From positions 213,011 through 277,010 of the forward strand of contig LSRX01000674.1 in the NCBI GenBank assembly GCA_001939145.1: 64,000 nt of DNA, in the 5' to 3' direction. The position numbers and the translations under genes were made by a program. Each line of letters starts with the position of its first letter. Position 1 is the first letter of the stretch. Source of the stretch: Symbiodinium microadriaticum. Its lineage: Eukaryota; Sar; Dinophyceae; Suessiales; Symbiodiniaceae. Below are positions 34,257 through 44,211 of the stretch, in pieces. The notes beneath the pieces are model-generated. The model was not told the DNA's origin. It was given only the letters and a program-made list of their open reading frames with translations, and did not search any database.

Positions 34257-37200
34257 TTGTTTGTATGTACGTAGGTAGGTAGGTAGGTAGGTAGGTAGGT
34301 AGGTAGGCATACATACATACATACATACATACATACATACATACATACATACATGAATACATGATGCGTAATCGGCAGTTCCAGGAAAGTTGTTCATCCC
34401 TCAGCCGGTTTAAGCGGACACTCACAGATCCTCGTCGGGGCGGCGTCAATAGCAGTGTTCCCAGATGGAACAACCCCTTTGTAGTATTTTTATATATACC
34501 GTCGTCTACACTATACATTAGATTTTAGGGACGATGTATAGCTTCAAAAAGTGCCCGACAAACCTGGGCCAGCTTTGCAAGCTCCTTTCGAGCCCTGCTG
34601 AAGGCGGCGAAGACCCGTCATCGTAGCAGTACAGATTTCGAAGCCACAATATTCAACCCTATAAGCCCTAAACCCTAAGCCCTAAAGCCCGGCTCCGGGT
34701 AACCTAGGGCCCATCTCTGAGGACATAGCCTCGCACCCAAGGGCCTCGCCTTAAGAGCACCGACCAGCTGTGAGGACATCACCATCTACGGCGACGGCTC
34801 GCAAACGCGGTCGTTTGGCTTCGTGGATGACACGGTGGATGGCCTCATCCGGCTCATGAACCAGGCGGGCCTTCCCGCTGTGCTGTGCATTCCTTGCTTC
34901 TGTCAGAATAGTTGGTGGAGGTTCTTCGTAGTAACGTAGTATAGCTGATGTGCTCGTTCTTGAAGATTGTTTGGGACAAAGACGGCCATGGCAGCTGCTT
35001 TTCTCGGCATGACTCTTCTCGCGTCGGCCCCTACTGCGTCGGAGCTCATTGGCTTGATGTTGACAGAGATCAGGAACCGTGTGCTGCTGCTGCTGCTGCT
35101 GCTGCCAGGGATGCATGTACCTGGGGAAGACAGGGGCCATCTTGGCAGTTCTTTGGTGTCCTATACGACAGTTTATCATAATTACTTTACTGTACTCTAC
35201 CATACCATACTCTACTATACTTCAAACTCTACTGTACTATACTCTACCATACTGTACCATACTGTACTATACTTCTTCATGCCATGCTGTGATGTGATAT
35301 GCTGTGCTTTACTGCGCTAAGTACCAAGACTAAGCCTAAGCCCAAGGTCAGACAATCTCAGCTTAAGGCTAAGATTCAGGAGTAAGACTGAAACTAGTTC
35401 AAACAGCAAGACCAAGACTAAGACTTAGACGAGTACTACTGGTACTGGTACTAGTGCGAAGACGAATACGCATACCAATACCAATGACAATACCGCGGAC
35501 TAACATGACCACTAATCCTGAATCGCATACGAAGACTGATACGAATTCTCATGCTAATGCTGATGCCCATACCACATTTTACTATAGTATAACCGCTGAT
35601 CAACCTACGGCGTGCTTCTCAGAGGAGAAAACCATCGGGCCCATCAACATCGGAAACCCGAATGAGTTCACTGTCAAGGACAGGCGGGCTTTGGTAGTCC
35701 CGGGCTCGGGTGCACTGGAGCAAATGGACCGGAGTCGCGAGACAGAGACAGAGAGAGTGAGGGAGAGAGAGAGCGAGCAGTGAACCCTAAACCCTAAACC
35801 CTGTGAGAGAGAGGAGCGGCATGAGGGCTCCCAGTAGACTTCAGACGTCCGTCAGCGGCTGGAGGTCGAACGCCCAAACAGAATCGCAAGCATTCGCAGC
35901 GACCTTGCCCCGAAACCTCCCTGAACGCTAAACCTGATCCTCGAGTCTGCCGACCCAATATTAGCAGCGCAGGGCGGCTCATCAGCTGCGCAGGTTTAAT
36001 TAAGAAGCAGGGTTCAAGCGACAAAGCCCCAATATTGTGATCGAATCAATTGGTAACAATCTCCCCTCACAATCCCTAGAAATGGCCTACTCTGCTTACT
36101 AAAGGCCCCAATATACTCCCTATATACTGTCTATTCTCAGTATACAGGCCTGTACAATCGTCTAAATCCCCAGACTGCTGAAGCCACGATGGCGAGCTAA
36201 AGCCTAAACTCTAAACCCTACAAGCCCTAAACTCCTAAACACCTAAACCCGAAAGCCTATAATCCCTACACACCCTAAACCCTAAACCCCTATAAGAACC
36301 CTATGGCGAGGAGCTCGCGGAAATGGTTGTCGAGCTGACCGGCTCCAAGAGCAGTCTGAGCTGAAGTTAGGGGGAGGCTGTTCGGGGGGTCTTTTGGGGG
36401 TCTCAGGGTTTAGGGTTTAGGGTTCGGGGTCTTTTGGGGGTCTCTGGGGTTCTTCTGGGTAGGGAGCTTAATTATTGGGGGTTTTGGGGTTTTGGGGGCT
36501 TGAGGGGTTTGGGTTTAGGGTTTAGGGTTTGGGGTGTTTGGGTCCGGTTTTAGGGTTGGTTCAGAATTTGCGGCGAGTGGGCTTTTGGGTTTAGGATTCA
36601 GGGTGTGTTGCCTTTTCGGGATTGCATGCTTTGGGCAGAGTGCTGGGGCGCAAGGTAGGGTTATGGGCTTCGTAAGGGACGATACGGGGTGCTAGGGATG
36701 CTAGGGCTGTTTGACTCTTCAGGGCTTCGGAGTTTGTCGGGGTTCAGGGTCGAAGCTGTTTGGGTTCTGGAGGTTGGGCTTAGTAACTTGGTGGTATTGT
36801 TTGTTTTATGTTGGGCCTGTCATGTTGAGGCTTTTCCTGGGCTCTGGAGTTAAGTTTCTAATGGCGAAAGGGCCCCTGAGAGCAAAACGCAGCTACACCC
36901 TGAGTTTTGCCAGCCATCTAGGGATGCCCTAAACCCTAAACTCCCTTTCCCCGGGGGCGCTTTATTATACCCTCTATGGTCCGACTATGATGCTTTGCTA
37001 CATACAGCAATGTGGTAAGCCCAGAGCTCCAGTTCTCAGACCTTGAAGCTTCTTACTTGCTGGGTAAACCTGTACCCCTAAAAGCGAGACCCTCCGACCC
37101 CTGAAACCCAACCCTAAACCCGATCCTACAACCCTAAGGCCCCAAATCCCAAGCATGTCCCTAAACCCTATAAACCCTAAACCCTATACCCTAAACCGTA

Positions 37201-38607
37201 AGTCCTAAACCCTATACCCTAAACCCTAAGTCCTAAATCCTAAACCCTAAAGCCCTGAGGCAAGATCGTGTACCTGCCCCTCCCGGGCGACGACCCAAAG
37301 CAGCGGCGACCCAACATCCGACGCGCAAAGGAGCTGTTGGACTGGGAGCCCAAGGTTCGATCGTGACAGCACATAAAGAACATAGGTATTCTGGTTTAGG
37401 GGTTTAGGGGTTTATAGGGGTTTTGGGTTTTAATAGGGTTGTTAATAGGGTTTTAATAGGGCTGTAATAGGGTTTTAATAGGGTTTTTGGAGTTTAGGGG
37501 TTTAGGGGTGTACCTTTGGTCTCACCAGGGCCAATAGCGGGGCAGCAGAAGGTCGATGGCAATGTGACATACAAACTCATGACAACAGCAATGGTGATGG
37601 TGGTGATGATGGTGGCGGAGATGATGGGCCGGGCCGTGAAACTCATAGTAACCCTGTATTGTAATTAACCCCATAGCAACCAGATAGCAACCGTGTATGG
37701 TATCCTGGTAACCAGTATAGTAACCCCTACTCGCAAAAGCCAATGTTCCCGACATTTCACCCTCCCGTGCATGGAGGTGCAGCTGCGAGAAGGCTTGCAA
37801 AAGACGATTGAGTACTTCAAGGAGCGGCCGCTTCAGATTGTGTGCTCTTTCAGATGGGGCAGGTTTCGGGTCCTTACAGAGCGAGACCCCAAACCCTAAA
37901 CCCGAAGTCCTCGAAACAACAAGGGCTTTCCAGGTAGGAGATGTTTGAGAGCTTGGACCTCCTTGAAATTGAGCGCTGAGAGTCTTTAGACTAGCTGGCC
38001 TAGGGCCTAGGGGCTTAGGGCTTAGTTTCTGGCAGAATCTCCTGCCCTGCGCTTCGGAGGTCCATTCTGGGTTTTATTGAGCCGTGGGCGCAGCGGGTGG
38101 GTCGTAGAATTAGGGGGTGCCAGATCTTGGGTCTATGTTTTCTTACTCTAGGACATTTTCAGGTGGGTAGTTACTGTTATAGGAGACGTATACAAGGTCT
38201 ATATACCTTATAGAAGCCTTATAGAAGCCCTATATACCCTAAACTGCAGTTTGCTTTAACTTAATGCTTGTACCCTGGCCGAGGATCTGAAGCTTGGGGG
38301 CGCCGAATCCCCTAATGCCATAAATCCCTCCGGTAAGAAGCGCTCTGGAAAGCACTCTAAAGCCGCCATAACCTTGGTACAACTGCCATTTTTGTACCAC
38401 GAATCCTCTAACAAAAATCTCCAAAGGCCTCAAGTTTGGGCCTAAAGTCAAATGAAACCCTAAACCCTAATTAAACCCTAAGCCCCTAAACCCAAAACAA
38501 CCCCAATGAAGACTTTTCCCTCGAGAGCTCTGCAGGCCCTGGACCTGAGGAAGTACGGCAAGCCGACCGGCCACACAGCGCACCACAGCACTATGAACCA
38601 GGACTAG
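25252..38607 (+). CDS. UXS: UDP-glucuronate decarboxylase (UDP-xylose synthase), 18 exons
   Basis: The family decarboxylates UDP-glucuronate to UDP-xylose with tightly bound NAD+, supplying xylose for glycans and wall polysaccharides. The 18 exons sum to 1020 nt and give 339 residues ending in TAG, about the size of the catalytic domain in plants and animals. Visible in order are the Gly-rich NAD site (VTGGAGFLG), [27 protein letters not shown], the active-site STSE, YDEGK (Y-x-x-x-K), [42 protein letters not shown] and LDWEPK. All catalytic residues of extended short-chain dehydrogenases are present. Introns 1-17 use GC (11), GA (5) and GT (1) donors; every acceptor is AG/G. The first exon lacks an ATG, so a short upstream exon is missing and targeting (cytosol or Golgi lumen) cannot be judged. 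The C-terminus adds a family-atypical tail ending HHSTMNQD. Confidence 0.95.
25438..25969. other. Assembly gap (532 N) in UXS intron 1
   Basis: Starts within a poly-C run (25411-25437). Open frames spanning the N run are meaningless. Confidence 0.98.
26062..26142 (+). CDS. UXS: UXS exon 2
   Basis: Reads [20 protein letters not shown] then FTSTRS. It completes the Gly loop and carries the cofactor-selecting Asp (LDNYFTS). GC donor at 26143. Confidence 0.95.
27161..27194 (+). CDS. UXS: UXS exon 3
   Basis: Reads [14 protein letters not shown] acceptor, GC donor at 27195. Confidence 0.93.
27778..27823 (+). CDS. UXS: UXS exon 4
   Basis: Reads [15 protein letters not shown], a signature stretch of the family. 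GC donor at 27824. The next intron is only 151 nt and carries no telomere-like motifs. Confidence 0.95.
27975..28046 (+). CDS. UXS: UXS exon 5
   Basis: Reads [20 protein letters not shown] then KTTK. GC donor at 28047. Confidence 0.95.
28728..28772 (+). CDS. UXS: UXS exon 6
   Basis: Reads [17 protein letters not shown] donor at 28773. Confidence 0.93.
29429..29482 (+). CDS. UXS: UXS exon 7
   Basis: Reads [18 protein letters not shown], with the catalytic Ser/Thr segment. GC donor at 29483. Confidence 0.95.
30023..30075 (+). CDS. UXS: UXS exon 8
   Basis: Reads [17 protein letters not shown]. The final two bases CG complete an Arg codon with exon 9. GC donor at 30076. Confidence 0.95.
30811..30880 (+). 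CDS. UXS: UXS exon 9
   Basis: Reads [20 protein letters not shown] then NNV, with the catalytic Tyr and Lys. End at 30880 uses a GA donor and keeps family length. An alternative end at 30883 with a GC donor would add one Asp. Confidence 0.92.
31595..31634 (+). CDS. UXS: UXS exon 10
   Basis: Reads [13 protein letters not shown]. The last G joins GC of exon 11 to encode Gly. GC donor at 31635. TTTAGGG motifs begin soon after. Confidence 0.93.
32664..32684 (+). CDS. UXS: UXS exon 11, 21-nt micro-exon
   Basis: Reads MHPYDG. AG/G acceptor and GA donor at 32685. It is the only segment found that links exons 10 and 12 in phase and supplies the family motif before RVVSNF. Confidence 0.88.
33220..33260 (+). 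CDS. UXS: UXS exon 12
   Basis: Reads [15 protein letters not shown] donor at 33261. Confidence 0.93.
34198..34356. repeat. Palindromic compound microsatellite in UXS intron 12
   Basis: (GTAT)n, then (GTAG)n, then (CATA)n. The outer GTAT and CATA arms are complementary and could form a long hairpin. Confidence 0.9.
34775..34864 (+). CDS. UXS: UXS exon 13
   Basis: Reads [20 protein letters not shown] then [10 protein letters not shown], with the substrate-contacting GSQTRSF. GC donor at 34865. Confidence 0.96.
35170..35275. repeat. TACCATAC / ACTATAC tandem tract
   Basis: Degenerate TACTATAC units in UXS intron 13. Confidence 0.85.
35625..35678 (+). CDS. UXS: UXS exon 14
   Basis: Reads [18 protein letters not shown]. 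Several AG acceptors are in tandem (35622, 35624, 35627); AG/G at 35625 fits the other introns. GA donor at 35679. Confidence 0.93.
36311..36359 (+). CDS. UXS: UXS exon 15
   Basis: Reads [18 protein letters not shown] donor at 36360. Confidence 0.93.
36400..36610. repeat. TTTAGGG-type array in UXS intron 15
   Basis: TTTAGGG and TTTTGGGG units on the donor side. CCCTAAA units fill 37095-37258 on the acceptor side. Confidence 0.85.
37260..37354 (+). CDS. UXS: UXS exon 16
   Basis: Reads [20 protein letters not shown] then [11 protein letters not shown]. The only UXS intron with a GT donor follows at 37355. Confidence 0.96.
37777..37821 (+). CDS. UXS: UXS exon 17
   Basis: Reads [15 protein letters not shown], the conserved C-terminal helix. 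A GA donor at 37822 is the one that keeps the last exon open. Confidence 0.9.
38536..38607 (+). CDS. UXS: UXS exon 18 with stop
   Basis: AG/G acceptor. Reads [17 protein letters not shown] then STMNQD and TAG. The frame agrees with exon 17. This tail is not conserved in the family, so this exon rests on splice context and phase. Confidence 0.75.
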   Translation, partial: ALDLRKYGKPTGHTAHHSTMNQD

Positions 38608-39493
38608 GGCTTTGGGGTTTATAGGGCTTTTTTTTTTGGGGGGGGGGGGTTTAGGGGTTTTAGGGTTTAGGGTTTTAGGGATTTAGGGGGGTTTAGGGTT
38701 TGGGGTTTAGGGGTTTAGGGGTTTAGGGTTTAGGGTTACACGACTAGGGTTTGGGGTTGAGTGTTTTAGGGGACTAGGCTTTCTGAGCTGAGGCTAGCAT
38801 GGTAGGTTTCGGGTCCAGAGAGAGGGGTTGCAAGGTAGGCCTGTAAGAGCCCTCATTGGGGCCTAAGCGGATCTTATTTTAACATTACACAGGACTTTAT
38901 AGCAGTGCATGCGGGGATCCAGGCTCTTTGTCTCGGGGCTTCACCCCTCAGCCCTAACCCCTGAGCCCTAAACCCTAAACCCTACTAAAACCCTGAGCTA
39001 AGCGGGGTTGTTTGTGGGGGAAGGTGTGCTTTCCAGGCCTTAGAGAATCACAGACCTCTTAACCAGAGACCCCACCGTTTTTGAAGCGTCTGACTGACAT
39101 CTCGCACAGGAGAAGGTGACCAGAAGGCTTTCATATGCGATCTGCTGAGTATGCATCGATCAGGTTCTCCAAATCACGCATGGACGAAAAAGACGCCAAG
39201 GGTTCCCAAGTTTTGAAGGTTCCCGAAGGTTTGACTTCAGTACTTCCCTTACAGAACCCTCATAGTGCCCTTATATCTCGAACCGGTATCTAACCCTGAA
39301 AGTCCTGCCCGATCTTTGCATGTAGATCCCTTATCCGACCTTCATACACCCCCTAAAGATCGGTGGAAAATCCCTCATACAAGATGTTGGGGGTTTCCCT
39401 TTCTGTTGGCTGCTGCGGGTAGTGATTTGGGGGTGTGCCTCTCGGAGCTCTGGCGGCCTGAGGAGAACTTGGGTTTGGCAAACCCTAAACCCC

Positions 39494-39610
39494 ACTTGGA
39501 GGTTCATGGGTAGTTAGAGGTGGGGTCATAAGTAGGGTAGCTATACTATAAACATAACCCCTACTAGGGGACTTATAGCTCCACTTATTACTACCCATGT
39601 ACCTCCAAGT
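39494..39610. mobile_element. MITE-like fold-back element with nested inverted repeats
   Basis: Outer arms are ACTTGGAGGT and ACCTCCAAGT. Immediately inside are ATGGGTAGTTA and TACTACCCAT, then GGGGTCATAAGT pairing with ACTTATAGCTCC imperfectly. The ATGGGTAGT core is shared with family A. Confidence 0.7.
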
Positions 39611-40370
39611 AAGCTCTAATTGCCAGGTCGCTTGGCAGCTTAGCAGCAGCGCCGTGCTCCGGAGCACCCGCGGGACAGGTGGGGGACGTTTCGGCTTGCA
39701 GTGAGTAGGGTTTAGGCTCAGGGGTTATTGTTTAGGGTTTAGGGTGCAAGGCTGTTCGCCCTAAACCTGAACCCTACACCCCGTTCAGTAGAGTTTAGGG
39801 TTTAATTAGGGTTTAGGACTTAGGACAGGTATAGGATGTTTGTTTTAGGACCTTAGGATCTCTCAGGCATCTCTGTGAGCCTTGAAACCCCAGTCATACA
39901 TTCCCATCCCTTACCGCTTCAGGGCCCACTTCTTCAGGATTCCAGGAAAACCTACCGGAGAAACATTGAAGCTAAGATAAGCTAGAAGAGCGCTAAACCT
40001 TTCCCAGCTCGGGAAAGCCTTCAGGCCCTTTCAAAACAGACACTGGTTATAAGCAAGACTCTCGACGGGACTTTCAGGAAAAGAGATCTGCAGCTCGCTG
40101 GATTATCATTTGTTTAGCTCCCTGGGCTTTCATTAAAGGATCTCTCTAGGTTTTCTCTAGCTTTCGTTAGCTCCTTCAATGGTGCTCCAGCTGTGAAGAA
40201 GCATGCTTCAGATATGTAAGTCATGCGAATGTGAGACCTAACCCGGAGGCCCGAGATTTGCAGCCCCGTTTTTAGCTTTCGGGGGCACACCTTTCAAGGA
40301 TCAGCCCGTGGATGCCTGAAGCGCTAGGCTGGACTCCTCAACCCGAAGGCTCCGAACCTGTGTACTTAAG

Positions 40371-40475
40371 ATATGGGTAGTTCTGTAAATTAGGGTCCCT
40401 TTGTAGAGTCCTGTTTAGAAGGGTGCCATACTATATTGGGGACTTAAAAGGGGACCCTAAATTAGAGAACTACCC

Positions 40476-40479
<4 letters not shown>
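40371..40479. mobile_element. MITE-like fold-back element, family A copy 2 (inverted)
   Basis: Starts ATATGGGTAGTTCTGTAAATT and ends TTAGAGAACTACCCATAT. The interior (GGTGCCATACTATATTGGGG) is the reverse complement of the copy at 3183-3283 with a few changes. It abuts an (AT)n tract. Confidence 0.8.
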
Positions 40480-40517
<38 letters not shown>

Positions 40518-40623
40518 CCGTAACGATCTCTACATGCTTGTGTGTGTATATATATATATAGAGGGAGGGAGACAGCCAGAGAGAGAGAGAGAGAGAGAAA
40601 GAAAGAGAGAGAGAGAGAGAGAG
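40480..40623. repeat. (TA)n, (GTAT)n and (GA)n microsatellites
   Basis: Composite tract following the fold-back element. Arg-Glu frames over it are artefacts. Confidence 0.95.
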
Positions 40624-40700
40624 CCTCATACAGCCCTAAACCAACCCTGCGCTCCAACATCCTGAGCCTTAATCCGTACTCATCCCCGAGCCCCAAGCAG

Positions 40701-40752
40701 GTGAAGAGCAGCTTCGGCGCGACGCGAAGGATCCGCTAGTCGGGGAAGAGCA
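40701..40752 (+). CDS. Candidate exon, function unknown
   Basis: AG/G acceptor after CAAGCAG. One frame reads EEQLRRDAKDPLVGEE to a GA donor. Another frame ends at a TAG at 40737. The frame is not settled. Confidence 0.3.
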
Positions 40753-41141
40753 GACTTTAGTTATTTGTTTGTGCTGTTGGCTGTTTCCTGGTATTTGTTT
40801 GTGTGTCGCTTGTTTGAGGTTCTGAGGCTCTTCGGGGTTTTGGGATGCTTTGTGGTTTGGGGTCTTTCTGGGATTCTTCGAACTTGAGGCTCCTTAAAAA
40901 GCCCTAAACCCTAAACCTAAATCCCTAAACCCTGGCACCCTAAACCCTAACGCCCTAAACCCTAAACCCTAAAACCCAACACCCTAAACCCTATACCGGT
41001 AAAGCTATAAAAGTCCGGGAGCTGCCGTCTTCAAGGGCTCAGGGTTCAGGTTTAGGGGGTTTGGTTTCAGGGACTGGCATTGCGGTTTTTGTTTGAGGGT
41101 TGAGGGTTCAGCGTTTAATTAAGGTTCAGGGTTTAGGGTAT

Positions 41142-41233
41142 ACCCATAGGCTCCATAGTAGCTCCTTTTTGGGATTACCTTGTAGGATCCTAAATATAAG
41201 CCACAAAAAGGAGCTACTATCGAGCCTATGTGT
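41142..41233. mobile_element. MITE-like fold-back element, family B copy 1
   Basis: Arms CATAGGCTCCATAGTAGCTCC and its near-complement (GGAGCTACTATCGAGCCTATG) pair with one mismatch, extended by TTTTTGGG / CACAAAAA. The interior resembles the inverted interior of the copy at 58251. Confidence 0.8.
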
Positions 41234-42143
41234 GGGGATAGGGAGAAGGGGGTCACGATTTACGGAAAAAGCGGGGTGCCGGAGTCGCTTCTCCCGGTTG
41301 GGTCTGGACTTCGTGCTGCGCTTCGTCAGCCAACATCGCATCGTGCGGGGTATGCTGGCACGTAATATATTGCGTAAGTCAGGGCGTAAATGATAACCAA
41401 TACATTCCGCAGGGTTCCTAGTTATGCTCATTATGCTATAGCTGCTTCGAGTATCAGGGCCCCTACAATATCTTTCGGAGCCTGAGAGTGCCTGTCTTCA
41501 TCAGGAAATCGCAGCGAAGGCAGGCATCGCCCTCGACCCAGTGTGAGGTAGCACAGGGGACACAGCAACTAGTACAAGCATACAGTATACGCTTAAAAAG
41601 TTCTTTTCGCCTGTTTACAGAGGGCGTTAGGGCCTGATTCTATGATGGTTTAGGAGTATTTAGTCATAGTATCCCATAATGATCATTGTGGTCACACTGT
41701 AATTCGGGGATAACCTGCCCCGAAACCCTATTCAGATGATTACAGGCGAAGGCTCCACCCAACAGAGGTTCGAACAGGGGCAGCAGGTGTTGCAGTGTCT
41801 TCGTAGTAGTTGGCAGCAAAGTCTAAACCCTCAGCCGCAGACTGTTCACATCTGCAAGGGCGTCGGGAGCCTGAATCCGTGCCCGACAGGCCAACACCAT
41901 ACCACGGAATACTGAAGCCTGGAGGATTGGATGGGCGAAAATCTTGCGCCATTGGAACGAATTCGGTCGGTAGCCTTTCACAGACGATGTTGAACAGGGG
42001 GTGCAGGGAATCACTCAAGGACGTTTATGAAGACTGGTGGAAGATTTGTCCATCTACAGCATCATACAGTTTCAGTAGAGAAAGTCGCCAACAGCCCGCA
42101 AATGTCTGCTTGCTTGGGCCTGTGCTACCTGGGCTTCACACGT

Positions 42144-42281
42144 CTTGCGTCCAGAGAAGCACTTTGGACTCTGCACTACAATGGGAGCGCGCTGAGCCAG
42201 ATCATTGGGCCTGTCATTGGAGCTGTCTGGGCAGAGAAGTGGCACAAGAGCCCCGAGGACAAAAAGAGGGAACCCTAAACC
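42144..42281 (+). CDS. Candidate exon, function unknown
   Basis: The frame reads ALWTLHYNGSALSQIIGPVI then GAVWAEKWHKSPEDKK, open from 42027 to a TAA at 42279. GA donors near 42268-42275 are possible. The hydrophobic stretch could be a membrane segment. Not recognised. Confidence 0.35.
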
Positions 42282-42974
42282 CTAAACCGCACACCCCAAA
42301 ACCCTAAACCCTAAACTCTAAACCCTCAACCCTCAACCCTAAACCCTAAACCCTCTGGATCCGTCCTGGCGGGTGGCCGGGGCACTGCCGATCCCAAGGC
42401 CCGAGTTTGGTGACCCACGTGACGCGGTCGCAGGGCGACGCCGAAACCCTAAGAGCCCTAACCCTACACCCTAAACCCCAAACCTTATAAACCCTAAACC
42501 CCAAACCCTAAGAGCCCTAAGAGCCATAAGCTCAACTCCACTTCCTGCACTCTCCAAGCTTCAGCCCAGAGGCTAATCCTGAACTCGACACGCACTGAAT
42601 TTTATGAATATACACCCTCGAGCCCCAAATGTTCGTAGATCCTAAACCCCCAAGCCCCCAACTACATCTGAAGCTCCAAGCCTCTTTCGAAGCAGGAGTC
42701 ATAAAACAGAACCCTTCAAAGAGCCCTAACACAACCCTTAGAAAAAAGTTCAGAGAACCATCCGAAAAAGGCTCGTAAAGAACCCTTCGCAAAACCGCGA
42801 TAAAAGCAAAAAGCTAGCCAACCTTTACCCTAAACATCCCTAAACCCTGCACCCTGAACCCTAAACCCTGAACCCCTGAACCCTAAACCCTAATGCCCTA
42901 AACTAATCCCTAAGCCCTAAACTAAACCCTAAGCCCTAAACCCAAAACCTAAGCCCGACCCCTGTCCGATCGAG

Positions 42975-43022
42975 GCTCCGAAGCCGACGAAGCTGGCCGA
43001 GGGCTCCCTCGGAGCTGGAGAG
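42975..43022 (+). CDS. Candidate exon, function unknown
   Basis: AG/G acceptor, GC donor at 43023, bounded by CCCTAAA motifs before and TTTAGGG motifs after. All three frames are open; one reads APKPTKLAEGSLGAGE. Confidence 0.4.
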
Positions 43023-43209
43023 GCCTTGGCCTTCGGGGTCTTTTTTTTTGTTGCTTTTGCTTTTGACGGTTTTTAGGGTTTAAGGCTTAGTGGCTTAGGG
43101 GTCAGGGGCTTAGGGGTCTAGGATTCAGGGGTTTAAGGATTAGGGCTTCGTGGTTTAGGGGTTAGGGGCTTAGGGGTCTCGGATTTAGGGGTTTAGGGTT
43201 TAGGGTTGC

Positions 43210-43370
43210 TTCTGACTATATGGGTTCCTTTTTAAGGGATCTATAGGGGGATCTATGCGGGTTCCTTTTAAGGGACCTATATTTAAGTCCCTTTGAAGGG
43301 ATCTATAGGGGGATTTATAGGAAGTTTTGGGTTCCTTTTAAGGGACCTAATAGGGGATCTGGAAGAAGTT
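43210..43370. repeat. Tandem-like GGTTCCTTTTAAGGGA units
   Basis: Repeats of TTTAAGGGATCTATAGGGGG and GGGTTCCTTTTAAGGGA. The core CCTTTTAAGG is self-complementary. Confidence 0.75.
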
Positions 43371-44150
43371 TAGGGCTTCGGAGTTCGGGGTTTGGGTTTC
43401 GTGCTTTTCCTCAGTGCTTGGCTTCTGATTATGGGCCTCCGCGCCGGTAGTACGGGTTGCTCGTAATGCCTGTGTTGGGCAGTGTTTCCGTCGCACTCCG
43501 GTGGCTAGGCGCGTAGGTGTGGCGAGATCAGGTACAGGTGGCGAATAAGAAGATTCTCGCGACCAAAGCCTTGCAGCCCCGAGCCCACTTAAAACCCGAC
43601 TTCACTAACCATCCCAGCATATTCACCTGCTGAAGGCGCTAATTAAGCTTTTCAGGATTCCTCCTTGAACCCTGCATCTATGCCTCAGATCCAGAGTGTC
43701 GCAAAGGTACAGTTGTCTTTCTGTCCTAAACTCTACTTTAAACCCTGGAGTTTACGCCTTACCCCCAAGAGTCCCAAACCATCTGTTGAGTCCTCTAGCC
43801 TGCACCCTGAAACCTAAAATTCCAAAAACCCTAAACCCTGAAGCCCAAAATTCCCAAAACCCTAAACCCTGAAACCTAAAGCTCCCAAAATCCCTCAGCT
43901 CTAAACCCTAACCTCCAAGACAAACCTAAAACACTCCGAAGCCCTAACTCCTAAAACCTCACAATCCCTGAAGTCCTAAAGCCTTCAGTTCAGCCCTGAG
44001 CATCCCAAGAAGCAAGCTTTATTGATGGCCCTGATAGACGAGTAGACTTCCAGGGTTTAGGGTGTAGGGTTTAGGGTTTAGAAGGTTTAGGGTAGAGGAT
44101 CCTTGCGGGAACCGATGTCCCCTACATCTCAACGGCTCCTTTCCCTGGAG

Positions 44151-44211
44151 ACCTGCTACGACAGCGTCGCAGACTGGAAGGATGTGCAAGGAGACTCGTG
44201 CTTCCGCCACG
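44151..44211 (+). CDS. Exon of unknown gene, Cys/Trp-rich
   Basis: Reads TCYDSVADWKDVQGDSCFRH. AG/A acceptor, GC donor at 44212. The W-x-D-x-x-G-D-S-C pattern recalls short secreted Cys-rich repeats of algae, but this is only a resemblance. Confidence 0.5.

Larger units (their letters stand above)
38608..44150. other. Spacer after UXS, candidate exons only
   Basis: It contains telomere-like arrays (38650-38745, 40895-40990, 42297-42355, 42838-42960, 43070-43200), two fold-back elements and GA/TA microsatellites. Candidate exons are listed separately. The open frame at 41280-41390 borders a fold-back element and is not supported. Confidence 0.5.
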
